Origin: Affinundibacterium amnicola
GTDB taxonomy: Bacteria; Pseudomonadota; Gammaproteobacteria; Burkholderiales; Burkholderiaceae_D
NCBI RefSeq assembly: GCF_014284275.1
Contig: NZ_JACOFU010000001.1
Location: forward strand, 496,001-560,000
Direction: 5' to 3'
Length of the DNA stretch: 64,000 nt
The first letter of the stretch is position 1. Each line of letters starts with the position of its first letter. Position numbers and translations under genes: made by a program. The notes below the pieces were generated by a model. That model saw only the letters and a list, made by a program, of their open reading frames with translations. It ran no database searches and had not been told where the DNA came from. This document shows, in pieces, positions 38,469-47,587 of the stretch.

Positions 38469-39329
38469 GTGTTAGTTATTGTGGGTTATATCGTTGTTTG
38501 CGGTTCGGTGTTTGGTGGATTTGTTCTGGCCGGTGGTCACATGGCCGTGTTATTCCAGCCAATCGAACTTTTGATGATTGGCGGTGCCGCAGTTGGGGCA
38601 TCGTTGGTGGGCAATAATTCTAAAACTCTTAAGGCGTCATTGAAGGCGCTGCCTTCCGTTTTTCAAGGATCAAAATACAATAAAGCCATGTATATGGAAC
38701 TGATGACGATGTTGTTTGACGTTCTGACTAAAATACGTAAAGAAGGCTTGATGTCAATTGAAGGTGATATTGAAAAGCCAGAGGAAAGTCCACTGTTTAG
38801 CAAATATCCTTTGGTGGTGTCTGATCATCATTTGATGGAATTTTTGAGCGATTACTTGCGTTTGATGGTATCTGGAAATATGGATGCTTTTCAAATTGAA
38901 AATTTGATGGATAACGAATTAGAAACGCACCATCATGAAGGTGCTATACCTGCCCATTTTATGGCGAAGCTTGGTGATGGTTTGCCTGCTTTTGGTATCG
39001 TTGCGGCGGTTATGGGAGTGGTTCATACAATGGAATCGGTTGGTATTCCGCCAGCTGAGTTAGGTATCCTGATTGCGAAAGCTTTGGTTGGTACTTTCCT
39101 GGGTATCCTGTTAGCTTACGGATTTGTTGGACCTCTCGCTAGTTTGCTGGAGCAGAAATTAGATGAGTCTTCGAAAACTTTTCAATGTGTGAAAGTGACT
39201 TTGTTGGCGAGTCTTAACGGATATGCTCCTGCATTATCAGTTGAGTTTGGCCGAAAAGTGCTTTATTCAACGGAACGACCAACGTTCTCTGAGTTGGAAG
39301 AACATATTAAGCAGTCCAAATCGAAGTAG
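38469..39329 (+). CDS. motA: Flagellar motor stator protein MotA
   Basis: The 286-residue proton-channel subunit with four membrane spans: two near the N terminus (IVGYIVVCGSVFGGFVLAGG, LLMIGGAAVGASLVG) and two around residues 170-220 that contain FGIVAAVMGVVHTM and ALVGTFLGILLAYGFVGPL. The cytoplasmic loop carries the charged residues that touch the rotor. The start is GTG with AAGGAG 8 bases ahead. It belongs to the enteric-type MotA group. motB follows after 17 bases. Confidence 0.96.
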   Translation: MLVIVGYIVVCGSVFGGFVLAGGHMAVLFQPIELLMIGGAAVGASLVGNNSKTLKASLKALPSVFQGSKYNKAMYMELMTMLFDVLTKIRKEGLMSIEGDIEKPEESPLFSKYPLVVSDHHLMEFLSDYLRLMVSGNMDAFQIENLMDNELETHHHEGAIPAHFMAKLGDGLPAFGIVAAVMGVVHTMESVGIPPAELGILIAKALVGTFLGILLAYGFVGPLASLLEQKLDESSKTFQCVKVTLLASLNGYAPALSVEFGRKVLYSTERPTFSELEEHIKQSKSK

Positions 39330-39346
39330 ATAATTGGTGATCGATC

Positions 39347-40264
39347 ATGGCAAATGAAGAGCTACGTCCAATTGTCGTTAAACGGATTAAAAAAGTCGCT
39401 GGAGGGCATCACGGAGGTGCATGGAAAATCGCATACGCAGATTTTGTTACGGCGATGATGGCGTTCTTTTTATTGATGTGGCTGCTAGGCTCAACGGCAA
39501 AAGGTAATTTGCAGGGGATTGCCGAATATTTTCAGACGCCTTTAAAAGTTGCGATGGCCGGTGGTGATGGTAGTGGCGATAGTTCAAGTGTGATTAAAGG
39601 TGGTGGAAAAGATTTGTCCATTCGTGACGGGCAAACTAGAAAAGGTGAAATTGAGGCTGTTAAGAAAACCTACAATTTGCAAGCAGCGGAAGCTGCGTTA
39701 GCAAGGGCTGATGCGGAGCGTCTTAAAGGTCTAAAGGAAAAAATTGAGGCAGCGATAGAGTCAAACCCGACACTAAAACAATTCAAAAAGCAACTTTTGC
39801 TTGATATCACAACAGAAGGGCTGCGGATTCAGATTGTTGATGAAAAAAATCGGCCTATGTTTGCATCGGCTAAAGCGGATTTGCAGCCCTATACTAAAGT
39901 CATTTTGCATGAAATTGGACTTGCACTAAATGATGTTCCGAATAGAATTAGTTTATCTGGTCATACTGATGCCGCACCTTACGGAAGTGGCGAGTTTGGA
40001 TACAGTAACTGGGAACTGTCGGCTGATCGCGCAAATGCATCAAGACGTGAGTTGATTTATGGTGGTATGGATGAAAAGAAAGTTTTAAGAATCGTTGGTC
40101 TTTCATCGTCAGTTTTGTTTGATAAAGACGATCCATTGAACCCTATTAACCGTCGCATTAGTATTATTGTGATGAACAAGAAAGCTGAATTGTCTGCATC
40201 ACAGGATGGTGGGGAAGTTGATCTAGGTAGTTCGACTGAGCAAGCTCTTGAAATAAAAAAATAA
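39347..40264 (+). CDS. motB: Flagellar motor stator protein MotB
   Basis: The 305-residue partner of MotA. The single membrane span AWKIAYADFVTAMMAFFLLMWLLG (around residues 25-48) contains the proton-carrying Asp in YADF. The plug and linker region follow, then an OmpA-type peptidoglycan-binding domain from about residue 150 with SLSGHTDAAPYG and NWELSADRANASRREL. It anchors the stator to the wall. Proton rather than sodium drive is inferred from the MotB type. Confidence 0.96.
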   Translation: MANEELRPIVVKRIKKVAGGHHGGAWKIAYADFVTAMMAFFLLMWLLGSTAKGNLQGIAEYFQTPLKVAMAGGDGSGDSSSVIKGGGKDLSIRDGQTRKGEIEAVKKTYNLQAAEAALARADAERLKGLKEKIEAAIESNPTLKQFKKQLLLDITTEGLRIQIVDEKNRPMFASAKADLQPYTKVILHEIGLALNDVPNRISLSGHTDAAPYGSGEFGYSNWELSADRANASRRELIYGGMDEKKVLRIVGLSSSVLFDKDDPLNPINRRISIIVMNKKAELSASQDGGEVDLGSSTEQALEIKK

Positions 40265-40335
40265 TTTAGCGCATTGAATGCATCACTCATGCAGCATGAA
40301 TTACAACGTTTGGTTTGCAGAATGGGACGCTGAAC

Positions 40336-40884
40336 ATGTCAAAGAGAAAAAACTTGGGTTCACAGGTTAAGCAACTTTTATCTGGTGTCTCAGATCACGG
40401 TGCTGCTCATCTTTTGGAAGTTGAAACTGATTTGATTCAGACAACCTTGTTGTTGGCCGAAGCGATTGAGAAATTAGGCGAGAATTTTTTAGATTTACAT
40501 GCCTCGATCACCTCTCAAGAAGAACAAATTTTAGGCTTGGTTGATACAGGACTGATACCGCAAGCAAACGTAGAGAAACTAGCGCAAATTCAATCTGACA
40601 TCGCAGTACATATTAGTCGTGCTGTGACTAGTCTTCAATTTCAAGACTTAACAAATCAATTGATTTCACGAACTGTGCAAAGAAGCGCTGGACTGCGAGA
40701 GCTTTTATCGACCTTGGATATGGTGGGGAATGTTATTCCTTCTGACGGTGGTATGGATGAAATTGCAGTTGTTTTAGACGAAATCACTGAAAAACTTGAG
40801 CAACAGAGCGTTGAATTAAAAAGTTTGTTGCGGAAAACAGTGAATCAACAGCATTTAAATAGTGGTGATATCGAGTTATTTTAA
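40336..40884 (+). CDS. CheZ-like chemotaxis phosphatase candidate
   Basis: A 182-residue helical protein. The stretch SLQFQDLTNQLISRTVQR resembles the CheZ catalytic helix, where an Asp and a Gln four residues later promote CheY dephosphorylation (QDLTNQ here against QDLTGQ in E. coli). It is shorter than E. coli CheZ (214 residues) and ends SGDIELF, which only loosely recalls the CheY-binding tail. Placement between motB and cheY supports a role in CheY signal termination. No other cheZ is seen near either cheY. The ATG at 40336 is chosen over the in-frame 40315. Confidence 0.65.
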   Translation: MSKRKNLGSQVKQLLSGVSDHGAAHLLEVETDLIQTTLLLAEAIEKLGENFLDLHASITSQEEQILGLVDTGLIPQANVEKLAQIQSDIAVHISRAVTSLQFQDLTNQLISRTVQRSAGLRELLSTLDMVGNVIPSDGGMDEIAVVLDEITEKLEQQSVELKSLLRKTVNQQHLNSGDIELF

Positions 40885-40932
40885 GTATCGGTTGAGTGAA
40901 GAATTCTTCTCAATTTTCTGAATGGAGTAATG

Positions 40933-41298
40933 ATGGCCAAAACAATTTTAGCAGTGGACGATTCTGGATCCCTGCGCCAAATGGTTGCATTTAGTTTGAA
41001 GGCAGCTGGATATCAAGTGATTGAAGCGGTAGATGGTCAAGATGGGCTTGAGAAAGCGAAGGGGCAAGTAGTAGATTTGGTGTTGACGGATCAAAATATG
41101 CCACGTATGGATGGCTTGACACTGATTAAATCTTTGCGTGCTTTGGCGACTTATCAGCGTGTGCCTATTTTAATGCTGACGACGGAGTCTAGCGATGAAA
41201 TGAAGGCGAAGGGCCGTGCGGCTGGTGCTAATGGTTGGTTAGTGAAACCTTTTGATCCGCAGAAGCTGACTGAGGTAGTAAAGAAAGTTATTGGATAA
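40933..41298 (+). CDS. CheY-type response regulator (first copy)
   Basis: A 121-residue single receiver domain. The acidic pocket is in LAVDDSGSLRQ, the phospho-acceptor Asp in DLVLTDQNMPRMDGL, the switch Thr in PILMLTTESS and the Lys in GWLVKPFDPQKL. GGAG at 40924-40927 favours the ATG at 40933 over 40930. It lies between the CheZ-like gene and cheA. The TESS and GWLVKPF details match the CheY class that accompanies CheA in betaproteobacteria. The second copy at 46793 resembles E. coli CheY more closely, so this one may be a phosphate sink or a modulator. Confidence 0.93.
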   Translation: MAKTILAVDDSGSLRQMVAFSLKAAGYQVIEAVDGQDGLEKAKGQVVDLVLTDQNMPRMDGLTLIKSLRALATYQRVPILMLTTESSDEMKAKGRAAGANGWLVKPFDPQKLTEVVKKVIG

Positions 41299-41412
41299 TT
41301 GTTGGTGAATTAGTCGCGATTGAGCATTAATGAAGAAATCACTACGAAGTGAATGAACATTAATCAAGCAGTGAATTTTGCGAGATATTTGTGTGACTAA
41401 CGGGGTGAAATA

Positions 41413-43461
41413 ATGACGATTGACATGAGTCAGTTCTTCCAAGTTTTTTTTGATGAGGCTGAAGAACTTCTCGCAGAAAAAGAGAAGTTATTGTTGGGTG
41501 TTGATATCTCATCTCCAGATCCAGAAGATTTGAACGCTATTTTTCGTGCAGCGCATTCTATAAAAGGTGGCGCATCAACATTTGGCTTAAGTGACATGTC
41601 TGATGTGACACACATACTGGAGTCTTTACTCGATAAAATTCGTAAAGGTGAAATGTCCTTGACGGCCGAGCACGTCGATGCGTTTCTTGCGGCAAAAGAC
41701 ATTTTAAAGATGCAGCTGGACGGGCATCGCCTGGGAACACCCGTTGATTTAGATGCGGTGGGTGATGTGAGGATGTTGCTGCAATCCTTCGTGCAAGGTG
41801 AGCTGAAGCCTAAAGTTGTTTCTGCCCCAACCTTGGCGCCAGTGAATCAATCAGATCAAAGTTTGGAAAAGTATACGCATTGTTTTAGAGTCAGCTTTCA
41901 TCATGTGAAGGCGTCGGACTTTGTTTTATTGACCTCTGAGCTTGGTCTTTTGGGATCAACAACCACCGAGAAAACAAATCAAGGCTGGGATTCGATCATA
42001 CTGAAAACGAATAGTAAGGAAGATGATATTTCTGCGGTTTGTTCGTTTATTGTTGATGCCGAGAATATGACAATTACGGCAGAAGAGTTTGTACAAAGTA
42101 GTGCTGAAAAACAGTTAAGTGAAGATGAATTGGGATATGGTTTTTTTGAGCCAATTGAATCAATGTTCCCACCAGAAGAAAATCAAGCTGTTGTGGCAAC
42201 GGTAGGCACAGAACAAGAAAAAGCATCCGTGCCAGATTCGATTGTGAGTGCTGGAAAAAATCCAGTGAAGAAAGATACAGAAAAGAATTCTGCTGGTCAT
42301 GAATCTACTACGATTCGGGTAGGAATTGAAAAGGTCGATCAAATTATTAATTTGATTGGTGAGTTGGTGATTACTCAAGCGATGCTTACCCAACGCACCC
42401 AAGATCTCGATCCGGTCTCAAATGAACGATTGTTGAGTAGTGTCGCGCATTTGACACGCAATACTCGTGATCTTCAGGAAGCTGTAATGTCAATTCGAAT
42501 GATGCCGATGGATTATGTGTTTTCCCGGTTTCCTCGAATGGTTCGAGATCTTGCCAATAAATTGGGTAAGAAGGTTGAGTTTGTCACTTACGGCGCGTCC
42601 ACCGAATTAGATAAAGGATTGATTGAGAGAATCGTCGATCCTCTCACACATTTGGTCAGAAATAGTATTGATCACGGCATTGAAATGCCATCCACCCGTC
42701 TCGAGAACGGGAAAAGTGAAATTGGTAAATTATCGCTGTCCGCAGTACATCAGGGTGGCAATATCGTGATTGAAGTTTGCGATGATGGCGGTGGTTTGCA
42801 TCGTGAAAAAATTCTCGCCAAGGCAAAGCAAAGCGGCTTGAATGTTTCAGATTCAATGTCTGATCCGGAAGTCTGGCAGTTAATTTTTGCACCAGGTTTT
42901 TCTACCGCTGACGTGGTCACCGATGTTTCGGGACGCGGCGTTGGTATGGACGTTGTAAAACGAAACATTACGCAAATGGGCGGTGTAGTTGATATTCGCT
43001 CAGCCAGAGGGTTTGGTACCACGATCACAATTTCTTTACCTTTGACTTTGGCGATTCTTGATGGCATGTCGATTAAGGTCGGAGAAGAAATTTATATTTT
43101 GCCTTTAGGGTTTGTGGTGGAATCTCTGCAACCTCAATCTGACGATATTAAAGAGATTAGCGGTAAAGGTAGAGTGATCAAAGTGCGGCAAGAATATTTA
43201 CCTTTGATTCCTTTGTTTGAGACTTTTAATATCGAGCCTAAGCACGTTGATCCTGCAAATGGGATTACGGTGATCGTTGAGGTTGACGGCAAAAAAGCAG
43301 CGCTATTTGTGGATGACTTGGTAGGGCAACAACAAGTTGTCGTCAAAAACATAGAATCAAATTACAGAAAAATTCCCGGTATTTCGGGCGCAACAATATT
43401 GGGTGATGGTGGTGTTTCATTTATCCTCGATGTCGCTGCAATACTGCGTTCAGTACGGTAG
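41413..43461 (+). CDS. cheA: Chemotaxis histidine kinase CheA
   Basis: A 682-residue kinase. An N-terminal Hpt domain has the phospho-His48 in FRAAHSIKGGAS. A linker and P2-like region covers about 150-270. The dimerisation domain starts at IRVGIEKVDQIINLIGELVI, and the ATPase domain follows with N box HLVRNSIDHGIE, G1 DDGGGL and G2 GRGVGMDVVK. The C-terminal CheW-like domain (from about 550) binds CheW and receptors. It phosphorylates CheY and CheB. The order with cheW, cheR, cheD and cheB downstream makes a complete signalling operon. Confidence 0.97.
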   Translation: MTIDMSQFFQVFFDEAEELLAEKEKLLLGVDISSPDPEDLNAIFRAAHSIKGGASTFGLSDMSDVTHILESLLDKIRKGEMSLTAEHVDAFLAAKDILKMQLDGHRLGTPVDLDAVGDVRMLLQSFVQGELKPKVVSAPTLAPVNQSDQSLEKYTHCFRVSFHHVKASDFVLLTSELGLLGSTTTEKTNQGWDSIILKTNSKEDDISAVCSFIVDAENMTITAEEFVQSSAEKQLSEDELGYGFFEPIESMFPPEENQAVVATVGTEQEKASVPDSIVSAGKNPVKKDTEKNSAGHESTTIRVGIEKVDQIINLIGELVITQAMLTQRTQDLDPVSNERLLSSVAHLTRNTRDLQEAVMSIRMMPMDYVFSRFPRMVRDLANKLGKKVEFVTYGASTELDKGLIERIVDPLTHLVRNSIDHGIEMPSTRLENGKSEIGKLSLSAVHQGGNIVIEVCDDGGGLHREKILAKAKQSGLNVSDSMSDPEVWQLIFAPGFSTADVVTDVSGRGVGMDVVKRNITQMGGVVDIRSARGFGTTITISLPLTLAILDGMSIKVGEEIYILPLGFVVESLQPQSDDIKEISGKGRVIKVRQEYLPLIPLFETFNIEPKHVDPANGITVIVEVDGKKAALFVDDLVGQQQVVVKNIESNYRKIPGISGATILGDGGVSFILDVAAILRSVR

Positions 43462-43496
43462 ATTTTGGGTTTAACAAGATTTAAAAGGAATGAATC

Positions 43497-44003
43497 ATGA
43501 TACAAAGCTCTGATGACTTATCTAAAAAGTCGCAATCCGAAAAAGGTGATCTCACGACCCATGAGTTTTTGGCCTTTACACTTGGTAACGAAGAATATGG
43601 CATTGATATTCTGAAAGTTCAAGAGATTCGTGGCTATGAAGCGGTTACACGAATTGCGAATGCACCAGATTTTCTCAAGGGCGTCATTAATTTGCGCGGG
43701 ATCATTGTTCCCATCGTAGATATGCGCATCAAGTTTAACTTGGGTGAGCCAACCTATGATCAGCTGACCGTCGTTATTATTCTCAATATTGGCGTGAGAG
43801 TGGTTGGAATGGTGGTTGATAGCGTCTCCGATGTGATGACTTTATTGCCGGAACAAGTTCGTCCTGCGCCAGAGATGAATACGACGTTCAATAATGATTT
43901 CTTGATTGGTTTGGGAACACTGGAAGAGCGTATGTTGATTTTAGTGGACATTGAAAAGCTGATGTCGAGTCCAGAAATGGGATTGATGGACAACGCTGAT
44001 TAG
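43497..44003 (+). CDS. cheW: Chemotaxis coupling protein CheW
   Basis: A 168-residue adaptor that joins CheA to receptors. Family blocks are [40 protein letters not shown] and [28 protein letters not shown] precedes the ATG as ribosome site. It sits 35 bases after cheA in the operon. No methyl-accepting receptor gene lies in the window, so receptors must be encoded elsewhere. Confidence 0.97.
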   Translation: MIQSSDDLSKKSQSEKGDLTTHEFLAFTLGNEEYGIDILKVQEIRGYEAVTRIANAPDFLKGVINLRGIIVPIVDMRIKFNLGEPTYDQLTVVIILNIGVRVVGMVVDSVSDVMTLLPEQVRPAPEMNTTFNNDFLIGLGTLEERMLILVDIEKLMSSPEMGLMDNAD

Positions 44004-44050
44004 TCGAACTAAAAAAGCTTACCTTGTTTTCTTCTAGATAGGAATTGCGC

Positions 44051-44938
44051 ATGGCTAAGCCAGCAGAGCGATCAGATGGTGAAAAGGAATTTGCATTCAA
44101 TCAACGTGATTTCGATCGTGTGCGTGGACTGATTTATCAGCGAGCTGGTATTTCGCTTTCTGATAGTAAACAAGAAATGGTGTATAGCCGTTTAGCAAGA
44201 AGACTGCGCGCGACAGGCATCAATTCGTTTTCGGTTTACCTCGATATGCTGGAACGTGAGATCGGTAGTAATGAATGGGAGTCATTTACTAATGCTTTGA
44301 CCACGAACTTAACGTCTTTTTTTCGTGAAGAGCATCACTTCCCGATTTTAGCGGAACATGTAAAAAAGAAATCTGGCCCTTTGCGGGTATGGTGTTCGGC
44401 TAGTTCTACCGGTGAGGAACCATATTCGATTGCAATTTGTATTTGTGAGGCACTTGGAACGCTTAAACCTAATGTAGAAATTATCGCGACGGATATCGAC
44501 ACCAATGTATTGAGTGTCGCGGCGCGTGGTGTGTATAACCTTGATCGCATTGAGAAATTGCCAAATGATATCGTTCGCAAGTATTTCTTAAAAGGACGTG
44601 GGAAAAACGAAGGCTCTGTTTTGGTTCGGCCAGAATTACGGAACTTAATTCATTTTGAGTCATTAAATTTACTTGAAGATCGTTGGGCTTTGAGTGGTGA
44701 ATTTGATGTGATTTTTTGTCGAAATGTGATGATTTATTTTGATAAACCGACACAATCAAGCATTCTGAAAAAATTTGTGCCCTTGTTGAAATCAGATGGA
44801 CTTTTGTTTGCCGGGCACTCAGAAAATTTTCTTTATGTTTCTGATGATTTCAAATTGCGCGGTAAAACAGTTTATGTGCTGGCGAGTAAAGAAGAGAAGA
44901 GTAAGAAATCGAGTTCTTACGATTTAAATAAAGGGTGA
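44051..44938 (+). CDS. cheR: Chemotaxis receptor methyltransferase CheR
   Basis: Methylates glutamates of receptors using S-adenosylmethionine, the basis of adaptation. It has 295 residues. The N-terminal helical domain (FDRVRGLIYQRAGISLSDSK) binds the receptor; the catalytic part has LTTNLTSFFREEHHF, the SAM-binding WCSASSTGEEPYSIA and DVIFCRNVMIYFD. The ATG at 44051 is preferred over the in-frame TTG at 44045 because AGGA lies 7 bases ahead. cheD starts 3 bases after the stop. Confidence 0.96.
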   Translation: MAKPAERSDGEKEFAFNQRDFDRVRGLIYQRAGISLSDSKQEMVYSRLARRLRATGINSFSVYLDMLEREIGSNEWESFTNALTTNLTSFFREEHHFPILAEHVKKKSGPLRVWCSASSTGEEPYSIAICICEALGTLKPNVEIIATDIDTNVLSVAARGVYNLDRIEKLPNDIVRKYFLKGRGKNEGSVLVRPELRNLIHFESLNLLEDRWALSGEFDVIFCRNVMIYFDKPTQSSILKKFVPLLKSDGLLFAGHSENFLYVSDDFKLRGKTVYVLASKEEKSKKSSSYDLNKG

Positions 44939-44941
44939 TCC

Positions 44942-45550
44942 ATGAGCCAGTTTAGTGAAGAGCACTTTGCGACTAACGTTTATTATGATCGCACTTTTGA
45001 TTGTGATGCTGCAAAGATTTTGCCTGGTGAATTTTATTTCACCGGAAAAGACATGTTAATTGTGACCGTTTTAGGTTCTTGTGTTTCAGCATGCATTCGT
45101 GATCGTGTTTCTGGTGTGGGTGGAATGAATCACTTTATGCTGCCAGATGGTGGTGAGAATTCAGATAACCCTGTATCAGCTTCCATGCGTTATGGTACTT
45201 ATGCCATGGAAGTGTTGATCAATGAATTGCTCAAAGCGGGTGCTCGCCGTGAAAACATGGAAGCGAAAGTGTTTGGCGGTGGTAATGTTTTACGTGGCTT
45301 TACCGCAATTAATGTGGGTGAAAGAAATGCGAAGTTTGTGTTGGATTACTTGCGTATGGAACGCATGCGAGTAATCGCTGAAGACTTAAATGATATCTTC
45401 CCAAGAAAAGTTTATTTTTTTCCGAGAACCGGAAAAGTTCTGGTGAAGAAATTGAAAGTGGAACACAACGATACACTGAAAAAACGTGAGCTCGATTACG
45501 CAAGTCGACTAAAGAGTGCACCTGTTGGTGGTGATGTTGACTTATTTTAG
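44942..45550 (+). CDS. cheD: Chemoreceptor glutamine deamidase CheD
   Basis: Deamidates receptor glutamines to glutamates and can modulate CheC or kinase activity. At 202 residues it has the catalytic cysteine in VTVLGSCVSACI and the catalytic His in GGMNHFMLPDG, with the Thr-containing segment at SMRYGTYAMEVL also conserved. The reading frame follows cheR almost directly, so it is translated with it. In E. coli cheD is absent; its presence here is typical of betaproteobacteria. Confidence 0.95.
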   Translation: MSQFSEEHFATNVYYDRTFDCDAAKILPGEFYFTGKDMLIVTVLGSCVSACIRDRVSGVGGMNHFMLPDGGENSDNPVSASMRYGTYAMEVLINELLKAGARRENMEAKVFGGGNVLRGFTAINVGERNAKFVLDYLRMERMRVIAEDLNDIFPRKVYFFPRTGKVLVKKLKVEHNDTLKKRELDYASRLKSAPVGGDVDLF

Positions 45551-45617
45551 ATGTTGATAAAGAGAGCACCGCTAGGTTTCATTTTTGAAATTGCGCATTG
45601 TGTACTGTGAGGGCAGA

Positions 45618-46694
45618 ATGAAAATTAAAGTATTAATCATTGATGATTCTGCACTGATACGAAGTATTTTGAGTGAGATTATTCGTGCCGAGAGTGATAT
45701 GGAAGTGGTTGGGGTTGCGCCCGACCCGTTAGTTGCACGCGAGTTGATTAAGCAATGTAATCCAGATGTCTTAACTTTAGATGTGGAAATGCCCAAAATG
45801 GATGGGCTCGATTTTTTAGAAAAATTGATGCGACTTCGCCCAATGCCAGTCATTATGGTTTCATCGTTGACTGAGCGAGGGTCTGAAATTACGATGCGGG
45901 CTTTAGAATTAGGCGCTGTTGATTTTGTTACAAAACCAAAGTTGTCAATTCAAAGTGGCATGTTGGAATATGCGCATATTATTACCGATAAAATTCGCGC
46001 TGCATCAAAAGCAAAAATTCGTGCAAGGCCAGTTGCCACAAGCGCGGTGGGCGCGCATGCGACTTCTGTATTACCCTCTGTTCGCAATCCACTGATCAGT
46101 AGTGAAAAATTGATTATTGTCGGTGCCTCTACTGGTGGCACAGAAGCGATTAAGAATTTCTTAAGTCAAATGCCATCCGATTGTCCTGGTATTTTGATTA
46201 CGCAGCATATGCCTGAGGGGTTTACCAAATCATTTGCGAAACGTTTGGATGGCTTATGTAAGATATCGGTTTCAGAAGCCGAGGGCGGAGAGCGTATTTT
46301 GCCAGGGCATGCGTATATCGCCCCTGGACATTCGCACTTGTTACTTGCCCGAAGTGGTGCGAATTATGTGACTGAAATTAACGATGGACCTCCTGTGAAT
46401 AGACACAGACCATCCGTTGATGTTTTATTTCGATCTGCCGCAAAATTTGCTGGTAAGAATGCGGTTGGTGTAATACTCACAGGTATGGGTAAAGATGGTG
46501 CAGAAGGTATGCTCGAAATGAAAAATGCTGGAGCGTTTAATTTTGCGCAAGACGAGGCAAGCTGTGTAGTATTTGGTATGCCGAGAGAGGCAATTGCCGT
46601 TGGTGCTGTTAATGAAATCGCACCATTGAATGAATTGCCGCATAGAGTATTACAGTATTTAGACCAACATGGCAGTCGCGCATTGCGTGTTTAA
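45618..46694 (+). CDS. cheB: Chemotaxis methylesterase CheB
   Basis: A 358-residue response regulator with methylesterase output that removes receptor methyl groups when phosphorylated by CheA. The receiver domain shows [11 protein letters not shown] and [16 protein letters not shown]. After a linker of about 40 residues comes the catalytic domain with Ser in [11 protein letters not shown], His in TQHMPEGFT and Asp in GMGKDGAEG. The ATG at 45618 has GAGGG 8 bases ahead and gives [11 protein letters not shown]; the longer in-frame start at 45585 is rejected. It closes the cheA-to-cheB run. Confidence 0.96.
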   Translation: MKIKVLIIDDSALIRSILSEIIRAESDMEVVGVAPDPLVARELIKQCNPDVLTLDVEMPKMDGLDFLEKLMRLRPMPVIMVSSLTERGSEITMRALELGAVDFVTKPKLSIQSGMLEYAHIITDKIRAASKAKIRARPVATSAVGAHATSVLPSVRNPLISSEKLIIVGASTGGTEAIKNFLSQMPSDCPGILITQHMPEGFTKSFAKRLDGLCKISVSEAEGGERILPGHAYIAPGHSHLLLARSGANYVTEINDGPPVNRHRPSVDVLFRSAAKFAGKNAVGVILTGMGKDGAEGMLEMKNAGAFNFAQDEASCVVFGMPREAIAVGAVNEIAPLNELPHRVLQYLDQHGSRALRV

Positions 46695-46729
46695 AATAAA
46701 AAATGTGGTAACGGAAGTAAATGAAGTAC

Positions 46730-46754
46730 TAAATGATGTCTATATAACCGATAA
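46730..46754 (+). promoter_or_regulatory. Possible sigma-28 promoter of the second cheY
   Basis: ACCGATAA at 46747-46754 matches seven of eight bases of the FliA -10 element; TAAA at 46730-46733 lies upstream but at a spacing two bases shorter than ideal. It is 39 bases ahead of cheY. Confidence 0.35.
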
Positions 46755-46792
46755 TATGCACTACGGTCCTTTGTGAATTTATGGAGTAAGTT

Positions 46793-47188
46793 ATGGCTGA
46801 TCAAAACCTCAAATTTTTAGTAGTTGACGATTTTTCGACAATGCGCCGGATTGTGCGTAATTTGTTGAAAGAACTCGGATATTCCAATGTTGACGAAGCG
46901 GAGGATGGTGCGCTTGGTTTGGCAAAATTGAAGAGTGGTGATTTTGACTTTGTGATCTCCGACTGGAATATGCCAAACATGGATGGTCTCACGATGTTGC
47001 AACACATCCGTGCTGATCCAGCGTTAGCCAAACTACCAGTGTTAATGGTGACCGCGGAAGCAAAGAAAGAAAATATTATTGCTGCTGCTCAAGCGGGTGC
47101 GAATGGCTATGTGGTGAAACCATTTACGGCTGCAACGCTCGATGAAAAGCTTTCAAAGATTTTTGAGAAATTAGGCAAACCTGCTTAA
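46793..47188 (+). CDS. cheY: Chemotaxis response regulator CheY (second copy)
   Basis: A 131-residue single receiver domain close to E. coli Che[22 protein letters not shown] with the acidic pair, [15 protein letters not shown] with the phospho-acceptor Asp, [14 protein letters not shown] with the switch Thr and [13 protein letters not shown] with the Lys. These are the residues that bind FliM and CheZ in the classical motor-reversal CheY, so this copy is the best candidate for the motor-binding regulator. It lies 98 bases after cheB. Confidence 0.95.
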   Translation: MADQNLKFLVVDDFSTMRRIVRNLLKELGYSNVDEAEDGALGLAKLKSGDFDFVISDWNMPNMDGLTMLQHIRADPALAKLPVLMVTAEAKKENIIAAAQAGANGYVVKPFTAATLDEKLSKIFEKLGKPA

Positions 47189-47587
47189 TTTTGTGAAGTC
47201 TCTTCGACTGAGATTGCATAACGAGAGCTGGTAATCGCGTCTCCGTATGAGCTGATGAATTGATGCGCTCTTGGTGTGATTGCAATTTGTCTGCTTGTTA
47301 AAAAATAGTTTACGTCGATCAGCTCATTACTATTTGGCGTGGGTCGTCGAGAACAGGCTTTAGCGTAGTGAATGCAGTGAATATGTCACACGGATGTTGA
47401 ACAGCGATCGATGCAGTTTTGGCGGCAGTATTTAGAAGCAAATGAAGCAGCTAGCTTTACAGAATGCTTAGTTAAAGCGAGGCTCAAGTTAATCCAGACA
47501 ACAAGTCAGCGTTTCTTAATTATCAAAGCTAGCTTAATGATTTGTTGGGAAGTCTCGGATTTTAATCATTAGAGAAGTTAATTATTT
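47189..47587 (+). other. Intergenic region between cheY and the HDOD gene
   Basis: 399 bases with no open frame that looks coding, no tRNA or clear terminator, and no sigma-28 element at proper spacing. In many gamma- and betaproteobacteria cheZ stands at this place; no remnant of it was recognised. Confidence 0.5.
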
